A DNA stretch of 64,000 nt, from positions 744,001 to 808,000 of the forward strand of contig OX337238.1 of NCBI GenBank assembly GCA_946965045.2, written 5' to 3'. This document shows positions 44,401 to 53,669 of the stretch, one piece after another. Numbering within the stretch: the stretch's first letter is position 1; each line of letters begins with the position of its first letter. This DNA is from Epithemia pelagica. Its lineage: Eukaryota > Bacillariophyta > Bacillariophyceae > Surirellales > Surirellaceae. The position numbers and the translations under genes were made by a program. The notes beneath the pieces are model-generated. The model had not been told where the DNA came from, searched no databases, and saw nothing but the letters and a program-made list of their open reading frames with translations.

Positions 44401-47336
44401 TCGAGAATGAAAATCTCAAAGTTGATAACAAATCCCTTTCAACGGAACGCGATCGGGTGTTGACAGACCATGCCAAAGCTCATGAACAGATTTCATCGTA
44501 TGAGGAGAAGATGCAAAAAATGTCTACGGAACATGATGCGCTTGAAGTGAAGAAAAGTGAATTTATGGAGAAGGTTGATCGACTCAGCACTGAGAACGAC
44601 TCGTTGCATGTAGAATTAGCCGAGGCAAGAACTCAACTGAAACGTCAAGAAGATGATCACACGCTTGTGGTGCAGCACAATATGGACTCGATCAAGGAAT
44701 TAGAATCTCAACTTCAAGAGACCAAGGAGGAGTGCGCCCATTATCGAGATGAACATGAAGCAGTCGTGTTGTCGCTCGACAAAGAATCCACGTTGAAAAA
44801 CCAAGTCTTAGAGGAAAACAAGGAACTTAAAGAAACCGCAACAAAGTGCGAACAAGACTTAGAAACCAAACATGTCGAGGCCAAGGCACTCATGGAGAAA
44901 ATGTTAACCCTTGAGGAAGCGAAATCAAAACTAGAAGGGAATGTTGCAAAATTGACAAACGAAATTGAAAGCGTCAATGGGAAGCTTAACGCATCCGAGG
45001 ATGAGTGCAAGGAGCGGGCTGATGAACTGATCTCGCTGCATGATTTGCTCGAGTTATCACGGAAGGATTCAGCAAATGCGAAGCAATTGCTGGAAATCTC
45101 GGAAAATGAAGGCAAAGTACGAGAACAGGAGCTTGGTGCCGCGATTTCAGCTCTTCAGACTGAAAGATTGGCCCTGCAGCAGGAGCTCCAGGATACTAAC
45201 GAACAAGCGCGTTCGCACTTAGAAAATTACGAGCGGGCAAGACGCGAATTGCTTGAATCAAAAAGCGGCTTTGAACTGCAGCTTGAATCGCTGTCAACAG
45301 AAAACAAATCTCTGCAAACAGCGTTGCGCTCCACCCAGCTTCGGCTGGATGCAGCTGAAGAGAGCGTCCAAAAGATGGTGAAAGAACTTGAAGAGACATC
45401 ATCTGCTTTGCAAAAGGCGAGAAATGATAACCATGACTCTCAATCGTCTGATAGTATTCGAGAGATTGAGCGATGTGAAAAAGACTGTGCGGAATGGAAG
45501 GAGAAGGCTCGTGAAGCGGCAGAAAAGCTTGCTGAGACTAAGGTGAACTATGACGAAGAAAGGCAAGCTTTGTTTAAGGAAGCAGACAAAGAAATTCGAG
45601 AAACCAAAGAAGCTCTTCGACGAGCAGAGTCCGACAACTATCGCACACGCGAACTCATGAGCGATTTACGAGAAGAAAAGGACAATGCTCTTAAAAGTCT
45701 TCGTGATCTTGAAATGAAAATCGTTGACGTCCAAACCGAAAAAACAAAACTAGAGAGGACGTCCCGACGCACAGAAAAGGAGAATCAAGCGTTGATCGAA
45801 ACTCTATCATGCGACTTACGCCGACTTCGGAACCAAAATGATGAGGTGCATCGGAGACAAGCTGTGTCTGATAGAACTCTGCGTGAGATGGAATCCACTT
45901 TGCTCGAGAACAAGAAAGAAATTGCTACTAGAGATGAAGATATTCGAAGGATGCAAGCTATGTTAAGCAGGCTGGATGGTCGACACCTTGAATCGGCAAA
46001 CAGAAAACTGACAATGGACTTAAATCGGTGTACAAAAGAACTGGCTGAAATGAAAGCACAGGCCGCCACAGCCAAGCATTTGTCGAAAGAATTAGATGAA
46101 AAGAAGGCTGACGCAGACAAGACTTCCTCTCAAATTGAAAATTTGCTGCAAACCATAGCCTCTAAAGACGACCGGATTCAGAAACTTGAAAAGGTGAAGC
46201 TGACAAAAGAGAAAATGGAGTCTTTTAAGAAGACAAAGAAGGAAAACGAGGAATTGAAATCGAAGCTTGAAGCATCTGAACGTCGAATTGCCAAGTTGAA
46301 CCGTGAAACTGTGTTGCCGTCAGGACAAGAGAATGATTCCGAAATGGCTAGTATTCGCTTCGCAAATACAGCTCTTGAAACGAAAGTCCGAAAATATGCT
46401 GCCCATTGCCAACGTCTTGAAGGCGAAAAGGCTGACATTCGAAGAGCCCTCGAATCCGTCAAAATAGAATCGGTTGACGACCACGATCTCGCTAGATCGG
46501 TAGTCATCCTGGGGGATAGGATCACTTCACTTGAACAACAGCTGACTGCGGCTTCGAAATCTGAAGCGACGCTCCAAACACATGCGGAACTCGAACGACG
46601 ACTTGATCAAGCATTGGAGTCAGAGGCCAAAGCGAGACACTCTCTCGTCTCTCTAGAAAAGCAGTATGAGGATCGTGAAGCTGAAAAGGATGAAAAGATT
46701 CACTATTTAGAAAGAGAAAACTTGAAGCTCCTGGTGGAGATGAAAGAGACGAAAAAGACGAACCGAAATCTAAAGACAGAAAATACCACTCTCCGAAACG
46801 CAAATGTTTATCAAAGCGAGTCGAGATACGAGTCAAATGTTTATCAAAGCGAGTCGAGATACGAGTCAGCCCAGAAGGCATTCAAACCTACATCTCGTTC
46901 CCATATGGAGGAGAACAAACGGACAAGTTCACCTTCAGCATTCACAAAGCTTTCTTCGGATCACTCTAGACGTTCGAACTTTTCAGACAAGGAAACCAAA
47001 GTGAATGCGTCTCCCATGGTAAAAGCAACAAGAGAGAATCCTGAGTCAAGATACGAGTCAGCCCAGAAGGCATTCAAACCTACATCTCGTTCCCATATGG
47101 AGGAGAACAAACGGACAAGTTCGCCTTCAGCATTCACAAAGCTTTCTTCGGATCTCTCTAGACGTTCGAATTTTTCAGACAAGGAAAACAAAGTGAATGC
47201 GTCTCCCATGGTAAAAGCATCAACAGAAAATCCCTCGCACATTAAGCGATCAACTCGCAAAGACCGAAGAGTTCCTGGGCTTGGAGAAGCATTCGCTCCC
47301 AACGAGGAAAACACTCAAGAATGCAAACAAAGCTAG
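38433..47336 (+). CDS. Giant N-terminal-motor kinesin, CENP-E/kinesin-7-like, with internal repeats
   Basis: Three exons: 38433-38802, 38880-39735 and 39815-47336, with introns of 77 and 79 bases that restore ICVAIRMRPLN and KINQSLLTLS; 2915 residues. A second ATG lies at 38577. The motor has the P-loop GQTSSGKT (about 212-219), SFLEIYNEEVRDLL, the kinesin-7-like IREDPQRGVFV, switch I NERSSRSH (about 329) and switch II DLAGSE (about 383). About 2300 residues of coiled coil follow, including five near-identical 155-residue repeats. The C terminus is Ser/Lys-rich with shorter duplications. CENP-E is a similarly long plus-end motor that links chromosomes to spindle microtubules; that role here is inferred from architecture and motor motifs. 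Confidence 0.9.
42396..44720 (+). repeat. Five tandem 465-bp (155-codon) coding repeats in the kinesin
   Basis: Unit starts (ACCAAGGAGGA) fall at 42396, 42861, 43326, 43791 and 44256, exactly 465 bases apart; a sixth partial start is at 44721. Copies differ by only a few bases: AAAYND or AAEYND, SRF or SRL, and in copy 4 EEKTQKMSRE instead of EEKMQKMSTE. Units are in frame and encode heptad coiled coil. Near identity at silent positions means recent duplication or continuing gene conversion. Confidence 0.97.
46803..47230 (+). repeat. 33-bp and 192-bp tandem duplications in the kinesin C terminus
   Basis: NVYQSESRYES is encoded twice in tandem (46803 and 46836, period 33). It is followed by a 192-base unit (GCCCAGAAGG at 46869 and 47061) encoding AQKAFKPTSRSHMEENKRTS and onwards, with a few substitutions (DHSRRS/DLSRRS, KETKV/KENKV). 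All are in frame. Confidence 0.93.
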
Positions 47337-48110
47337 CTTCACATTTGATTATCGTTAGTAACTCATCTTGCGACGTTTCTTCATGTTTTTATTAGCGTAC
47401 GCGGAGATCGAATGGGGTTTTACAAAATATACGTCATCATACGTCATACTGTTATCGCGTCGATTGGCAGGACAGGACAGGACAGGACAAGACAAGAAAG
47501 AAAACAGAAAATCCTAGGGGAGCGACAGGCCTGAGATCAAGTAGACGTCGGGTATCAAGAAGGTATGTCCCCATAGGACATAGATACTTCTGTAGCTTGG
47601 AAAACCACTCTTTGATTTCTGGATATCACCATGAGCGACACAGAAGAAGGCACGGACAACATGGACACCGAGGATCCTTCGAGTCATTTGTCATCAAGCG
47701 TTTCATATTCTTCTGTTTGCTGCTGGACTCATTCTCGGTGTGTTTCTCCCTGATATCGTTGGTTTCTAACGAAAGGAGGCGAAGATGAGATTGAAGGGGG
47801 AGGAGCAGAGGGGGGAAGTTCTTTTCCTTCCGGCGGGGAAAACAGAAAAGTGCGCTCTTCTTGCTTCCATCCATCTCGACAGGAGACAACCGTAGTTCCT
47901 CCGCTGCTGGTGTTCAACAAAGGGTGAAGATGCACTCCACTGTTGTCCGGAGTGCAAATCTCAAATCTCTTCTCGTTCAACGTGAAAATCTGAGATTGAA
48001 ACTACTCTCTACTCTACACTACGATTACACTACTTAAGACTTCCAATGATGCTACTGTACAGAATTAGAGAACAATTCTAATTTACAATACAATAGATGT
48101 ACTCGTATCG
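47337..48110. other. Intergenic region downstream of the kinesin
   Basis: No convincing gene. It contains a short GGACA repeat run (about 47469-47497). Small frames on both strands lack motifs. Confidence 0.5.
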
Positions 48111-48156
48111 TACGAGCTCCACCGCACGAAAGTTCTTCACGCGGTAGCCCGTGCTT
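48111..48156 (+). repeat. Left inverted repeat arm (46 bp)
   Basis: Begins TACGAGCTCCACCGCACGAA and ends CCCGTGCTT; 44 of 46 bases match the reverse complement of 49597-49642. Confidence 0.9.
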
Positions 48157-49103
48157 TCAGGGCCTCCACTGTTTTTTCTATAGTGATTCTAACTTGGTAG
48201 GAAGAGCATTACGGTCATTTTGCACTGCATAACACCACCATGGCACACTCAAGCCGGTGTGCACCTCCAACGAAAGGTGCTAGCACTCCGCTGACCATCC
48301 AGGAAGCTTGATCTTCATGTGTACCGTGAGGGAATCGACGGGAAGGGATGAACTGTGAAAATCTGTGGAGCTACAGGAAGATTTGGAAGACCTTCCATTT
48401 TTGGCAACCGGAGTGAAGGAAGTGACCGTGGAAAGAAGACGATGACAATCGATATAATGAATCCAGCATCTCTCTTCTCGCATCAATCAACTCGTCGTCA
48501 TCGATTGGTCTGAACACAACAAATGCGCGCCTCGTCCGTTGGTGGTTCTAACGCAACAAAAGCCTGACTAGTCCTAACAAAACAAGTGTCAACCGTGGGT
48601 CGAAGGGGCATCTTCTACTGCCATCAAGGATGGTGATGCCCGTGGTGTGGCTGCTTCCGACAACAGAGTTCGAGAGGAAGAAGAAGGAGTGGACGCCGCG
48701 GAGCTGTGGTGGCCTTGGTCGAAGAGCCTTGCGAGCGGCAAACTGTTTGGTTCGACAAGTTGATGAGCGGCGACAACGACCAAGACAGGACCACAGATGG
48801 AAACAACAACAACAACACCGAGGTTGTACTGGACCTAAGGACACAACAATAAACAACTGAAAGGTAGTGTTATGGTGCAACAATGGAGGGAGACTTCCCT
48901 TCACTTTTTGGCAGCCTCCTCGGCCGATGTCGCCACAACCCGAACAGGATGGAGAATCACGACAACAAAACCAACAACCACAACGACCGAGCCATCGGAT
49001 GGTGATGATGATACGACACCCACAACCATGACCACAGACACAACCAAGTACATGTAACCAATTGGTTTTGGCCTCGCGTAGCAGTGCATGTCCCCATCAT
49101 AAC

Positions 49104-49345
49104 AATCAACTGGTTGGTTCGGCCGAGTGAAACACTTCGGGGCCACGATAACGACAATGACAACAAACGCAACAATCAACTGCTCTCCATCTCTGTCTCT
49201 CTCAGTTCTACGGTTCTACAACAAGCGCAACAATCAACTCCCTGGTTTGGCTGAAGGAGACAGTCCGGTGCCACGACAACGCGGCCAAACTCAACAATGA
49301 ACTCCTCGTCTCGGCTGAATGCAACAATCTCCTATAACAACGACC
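49104..49345. repeat. Degenerate roughly 60-bp repeats containing CAACAATCAACT
   Basis: AACAATCAACT-like sequence recurs near 49106, 49169, 49228 and 49290, twice followed by TGGTT(C/T)GGC and GCCACGA(T/C)AACG. The copies are diverged, like an old minisatellite. Confidence 0.6.
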
Positions 49346-49596
49346 ACAAGCAGCAGTGGTGGTAACAAAAAATAGGCTTATCATTAGGAAGCGGTTTGTA
49401 CATTTTGCACTAGTATGATTGTTGTTTTACTTCTCGTACAGGAAGGGTAATCGCATACTCGTATCATGGTGAGAGGTTTCATCGGTACGAGGTAACCTTA
49501 CGAGAAAATCAACCGTGGATGAGGGGCAATTCATTTTACTCTTGGAAAATGTATGTTGTAGTGAATCTCGTTGGGCGGAAGTCTCATCAGTTGGTG

Positions 49597-49642
49597 AAGC
49601 ACGGGCTACTGCGCGAAGAACTTTCGTGCGGTGGAGCTCGTA
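49597..49642 (-). repeat. Right inverted repeat arm (46 bp)
   Basis: Reverse complement of 48111-48156 with two differences; lies directly upstream of the GGCT-like gene. Confidence 0.9.
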
Positions 49643-49783
49643 GGTGAATGCGAGCACGAGTACAATATAGAGGCATATTTAATTCATGGCTCTTTGCATC
49701 CGTTGAAATACTTAAGCCCAATCCTTTTTTCTTCAGTCGCAGAAGCACGAAATGGTCAAAACTCGACTTGGTTGACCGGTGGC

Positions 49784-50668
49784 ATGGTTCGTGCTCCTGC
49801 TGCTGCTGTTGTTGCCGCAATGAGTATTAGGAATGGCAACAACAGTTGTTGTTCCTTGTTTATCTATGGCACACTCATGGCGCCTGAAGTACTTGATTGG
49901 CTGTTGTCTGGAAAGAAACGTTTCACCAAGGTCGACGGTGCCGAGAATGGTGTGTCCCAAGCAGCTGAGGTACTCGACTGCACCACCGACCAACAGCGCA
50001 GGACAAAAAGGTTGAAACTGACGAGTCACACAAACTCGCAAGAAGATTCCTCGTCTTTGTCACCCAGTCCAAGTATTGCCATGTTTCCGGCTCGATTGGT
50101 TCAAGATAAGATCGGTGGTAATTCCTACCAACGATATCCGATACGAAATGCTGTTTTTCCAGCATTGTATCCAATCACCCAGACAGACCGTCCTCATGGC
50201 CGCCATGACACTCTGCGTCCTGTTCAAGGCATGTATTTACCAGTGGTGACACTGGGGCAGTTGCGCATTTTGGACTTTTTTGAAGATGTTGGCCACTTTT
50301 ACGAACGACGATCGGTCCAGGTGGAACTCTTGGAGGAATCTGTTTCACTAGCTTCGAAAAGCGAATCAGAAGCTACAAAACCAAGCAGTTCGGCCTCTAC
50401 TGCAGAAAGTGCTGACTCTCTGGAGGGTAGGATCCGATCATGCGAGGCCTATATTTACACAGGAGACAGTGACATACTTGTCATGGACCAAGGAGACTGG
50501 GATTACCAAGCGTTTCGAGACAAACATCTTACATCCTTCTTGGAAAATGCGGTCGAGCCCACTGTCAAAGAGTTGCATTCGTTGGGCTACTACGATTATT
50601 TAACCAGCGACAAGACGACGAATGACGAGAAAAAGAAGGACGCCAGCAAAATGCATGAGAGTTTGTAG
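49784..50668 (+). CDS. Gamma-glutamylcyclotransferase/AIG2-like protein
   Basis: 294 residues from ATG 49784, or 282 from ATG 49820; further upstream the frame continues only from a GTG. The start of the fold shows LFIYGTLMAPEVLDWLL (the YGxL substrate loop). A loop rich in Ser/Thr follows, then NAVFPALYPI, VQGMYLPVVTLGQLRILDFFED and FYERRSVQVEL, matching the GGACT/AIG2 pattern. The Glu in DFFED is the likely catalytic residue. CEAYIYTGD is a later strand. Such proteins act on gamma-glutamyl peptides or gamma-glutamylamines; exact substrate unknown. Inserts make it longer than usual. The right inverted-repeat arm lies just upstream. Confidence 0.78.
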   Translation: MVRAPAAAVVAAMSIRNGNNSCCSLFIYGTLMAPEVLDWLLSGKKRFTKVDGAENGVSQAAEVLDCTTDQQRRTKRLKLTSHTNSQEDSSSLSPSPSIAMFPARLVQDKIGGNSYQRYPIRNAVFPALYPITQTDRPHGRHDTLRPVQGMYLPVVTLGQLRILDFFEDVGHFYERRSVQVELLEESVSLASKSESEATKPSSSASTAESADSLEGRIRSCEAYIYTGDSDILVMDQGDWDYQAFRDKHLTSFLENAVEPTVKELHSLGYYDYLTSDKTTNDEKKKDASKMHESL

Positions 50669-51200
50669 CCAGCGGCAACACGTAGAAGGGCACTCGTTGA
50701 TCGATAGAGGTTCGTGTCATGTCGATCATGCATGGCACCATGTCCTCTGTATACCAGCTATGGGCGGTTGAAAGGTCACTACTGTCAATGTGAGCTGTGA
50801 AGCAACGAAATCTGTGTTCATTTTGGATCGACAGTCATTTGCCCTTGTGAACGTCAAACACGGGCCATCAAAACCAGTGACGAACGATTATGACGAGACA
50901 CTTGCATTAGTTTCTTTTGCTCCTAAAACGTGTTGTTATTAACTCTTTGCTCTAAAAGACCTTTTCATTCAATCCATGTTTTGGAAACAATGGACTCAAA
51001 AGAAACAAGGTTCCACTGCATTTCAAACTCTAATCAGATTCAAAACATCTCTCACAAACAATGATCCAAACACTTGATGCATTTCTCCATGCCACAGCAA
51101 ACCAAGATTTGTAACAGATTCTCACGTTCCCCAGACGTCTGTCGTTGGTTCTCCACCCATGCTGTGGTCATGTCGTCCTTCCTTCACATGATTCGTGCAA
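50669..51200. other. Intergenic region, nothing recognised
   Basis: About 530 bases between convergent genes; probably 3' UTRs. Overlapping + strand frames from 51074 are antisense to the SERF-like exon. Confidence 0.5.
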
Positions 51201-51787
51201 TTATTTGGCTCGTTTCTTGTTGCCACTCAAACCAGCACTCAACAAATCATCAACGGATTCTTTTTTCTTGTCCACCTTTTTGCGTGGAACGGGTCCACTC
51301 GAAGTGGGTTCGTTGGATTGTTCGGCCGCTTTTTGTTGTTTGGCGGCCACCTTGGCTTGCAAGGCAGCCGCATCACTCGCATTGCGTTGAAGTGGATCTC
51401 CACCCTACTCCAATGTCGTTTCAGTTGAGATAATCATGTATAGGTAGTGTGTTGTTCCCAAAGAGCGATCGCATGGCCAGAGTCGAAAGGCCGATCATTC
51501 CATTGCGAGCGAAATACAAGTGCGACGAGTTCCGAATAGAAATTACCCACAGGATTACGATGAGAGCCAAGAAACAGTTAGATGAAAAAGTTTTGTAGAC
51601 CGTTGCGAGAGAGAATCTCACTGAAATCAGCAATGCTACGGAAGTGACGTCCTCGCCATGCCACCCACAACAGCAGCATCCCCAGACTCAACTCTATGGA
51701 ACGCACCTTGGTGTTAGCCTTAGCCTTTTGTTGTTGTTTCGCCAAGTTCTTGGCCCGATCTCGCTCTCTTTGGTCTCCTCGTGACAT
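51201..51787 (-). CDS. SERF: SERF-like small basic protein
   Basis: Two small exons: 51787-51707 and 51404-51201, with a 302-base intron (GTGCGT donor, GAGTAG acceptor); 94 residues. Exon 1 gives MSRGDQRERDRAKNLAKQQQ, the classic SERF/4F5 N terminus (M-[ST]-R-G-[ND]-Q-R-x-x-x-R-x-K-N). Exon 2 gives GGDPLQRNASDAAALQAK and a Lys-rich end (RKKVDKKKE...SGNKKRAK). SERF proteins are small, charged and mostly disordered, and modify aggregation of other proteins. The intron is longer than others here; the splice choice follows frame and family pattern. Neither exon is obvious as a long frame, so this gene is easily missed. Confidence 0.78.
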
Positions 51788-52301
51788 GACGAATACTCTA
51801 TTACAACAAGTAGTAAAACTGGGTTAGAGGCGAATGGCGGAACCAATGCGCGACAAGGACTTCCAAAAACGTGGGATTTCAATACCTGTGTCTCAAGAGG
51901 TGAAACGAGTCTCTCGAAAATGAATCTCTCTCGTACAAGAAGAACCGTACTCGTCTTTGGCGTTTGGCTCTTGCGTCGTTGTGATTTACGTGTGCGATGT
52001 GGCACCATGGCCAAACATTTCATCGCTGGTCGCGGTTCTGTATACTCCCCGAAGTAACTCCGTTTCCGTTGATTCTACACAAACGATCTATAGTCCAAGT
52101 GGATAGCGACGCACAGGTTTTGTCGATTCGGATTCCCTGCTCTGCTCCCATACCATTTCCATGGCTGTAAACCTCCCTCCAACTCCAAACAGCAAAAGAG
52201 CGAGGAGAGATGACTTACCATGGATGATAATTAGGAGTCTCTCGACTTGCTACTGTGTTCCAGGCGCCATCAGAGGTGTCATGTGACGCTATAGAAACAC
52301 A
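51788..52301. promoter_or_regulatory. Divergent intergenic region between the SERF-like gene and USB1
   Basis: About 510 bases between two start codons; presumed promoters. No element recognised. Confidence 0.45.
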
Positions 52302-53588
52302 ATGGAAGGATTAAGTGCCTATGGTTCTGACGATGATGATGATGACAACCAAAACCAAAGTATCACACCAGGCAATTCTACAAGCACTACGACCGCACAC
52401 CATGACATACCGTTGGAAACCACAACTATGAACAACGAAGGCTTACCAGTGACTAGAGCATCTACACATGGTCGGGAATCGGATCGGAAGGTTCAGGGAC
52501 ACCCGTTCAAGAAGTTTAAGACAAGAGACCCTGCGACAACAAACCACCGTCAGGTCGGTCGAATGAACATTGCACATGACATTCGTCATGGCATTAAACA
52601 AGATGCCGGTGATCTTGAATGGAAGAAACTAACAATTCCGATTTGGACAGAAGAGGAGGCACGGAACCATGAAATTTTTGTACGCAATGAGCCTCATGTA
52701 CGAGGTAATTGGGCTGGATTGGTTTATCTTAGGGTACACAACAATCGAAACTCCAATGATACAGACGATGAGGACGAGGAATGGGAACGTGATCGAGAAT
52801 TGCAATGGAACCGCTGGAATCGAGAATCGTACCACCATATCCTTTGTCAATCCAAATCTCCGACTGGTTGCCCAAAGACGGGGGACCGAGAGCCTTTATC
52901 ATCGTCCTCGATGCCACCCTGTTTGGTATGGCACGACGAACCCCACATTTCCTTGACACGCACCTTTTATGTCCAAGCGGCCAATATCCCTTCCTTTTTG
53001 CAACACTTGCAACAACGCATCGCGACATGGGCGTCTCCTCAACAACGACTGGAACTGCACCAACGTCCACTGATCAAGCTTGTCAATGACGAACAGTCTC
53101 GTTCGTTTTGGGCCTGGCCAGTAGTTTCTTCCAAAGGTCCGTCGCACCACAACCACGACGACAAAAACGGTGAGAGTAACAGCGGTTGCCATGACACAAC
53201 AGCTTCCCCTCGTTGGTTGACTCAATGGGTCCACGATTTGGATGACTTGTTGCAAAACTATCAGCAACCTCCCTACTACGATCCTCCGACCTTTCATGCC
53301 AGTTTCGCTTCGTATCCTTTGGTCGATAACACAAAGAAAAGCCACAAGGCCCACCATTCTTTGGGACACCGCAACAAGAAGAAGGAACCCTTGGACAAGG
53401 GCCAGCACAATCAGATGCCATTCGTTGCGGCCGTCATGAGCGATAAGGACAAGGATGGGAAGGAATGGCGATCCGCTTCAACCTCCTCGTCCAGTGCAAC
53501 ATGGGAATTTGAGGTGACCCATGTGTATTGTCGCATCGGTCATGAGGTACACTGTTTTGCGTTGGAGGAGCCTCTGAAACCGCGATAG
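52302..53588 (+). CDS. USB1: USB1-like U6 snRNA 3' phosphodiesterase
   Basis: 428 residues, ATG at 52302, single exon. It has an acidic, Asn/Thr-rich N terminus, then VRGNWAGLVYLRV and the two HxS motifs of the 2H phosphoesterase fold: HISLTRTFYV and HASFASYPL. Between them is FLQHLQQRIATW with an inserted low-complexity loop. The C-terminal WEFEVTHVYCRIGHEVHCF matches the last strand of USB1 proteins. USB1 trims and seals the 3' end of U6 snRNA in the nucleus. It is convergent with the GT32 gene, 81 bases apart. Length is greater than animal homologues because of loops. Confidence 0.82.
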   Translation: MEGLSAYGSDDDDDDNQNQSITPGNSTSTTTAHHDIPLETTTMNNEGLPVTRASTHGRESDRKVQGHPFKKFKTRDPATTNHRQVGRMNIAHDIRHGIKQDAGDLEWKKLTIPIWTEEEARNHEIFVRNEPHVRGNWAGLVYLRVHNNRNSNDTDDEDEEWERDRELQWNRWNRESYHHILCQSKSPTGCPKTGDREPLSSSSMPPCLVWHDEPHISLTRTFYVQAANIPSFLQHLQQRIATWASPQQRLELHQRPLIKLVNDEQSRSFWAWPVVSSKGPSHHNHDDKNGESNSGCHDTTASPRWLTQWVHDLDDLLQNYQQPPYYDPPTFHASFASYPLVDNTKKSHKAHHSLGHRNKKKEPLDKGQHNQMPFVAAVMSDKDKDGKEWRSASTSSSSATWEFEVTHVYCRIGHEVHCFALEEPLKPR

Positions 53589-53669
53589 ATAAACGACCCC
53601 GCCACTCGTCCAACGAATCGAAATTGCTTCGTTTTAGGATTGCCATCATTCTCTTACTCGCATTGTGAT

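Larger units (their letters stand above)
48111..49642. mobile_element. About 1.5-kb segment bounded by 46-bp inverted repeats (possible non-autonomous element)
   Basis: Left arm 48111-48156 (TACGAGCTCCACCGCACGAA...) and right arm 49597-49642 are reverse complements with 2 mismatches in 46 bases. The interior has no frame longer than about 120 codons and no transposase motif, and carries degenerate roughly 60-base repeats near its right end. I see no clear target-site duplication. It could be a foldback/MITE-like element or an inverted promoter duplication; the right arm ends about 140 bases before the GGCT-like gene start. Confidence 0.45.

Noticed and set aside
42396-44720. Repeats as satellite DNA or CRISPR-like array
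   Set aside because: Units are directly adjacent, in frame and coding; no spacers.
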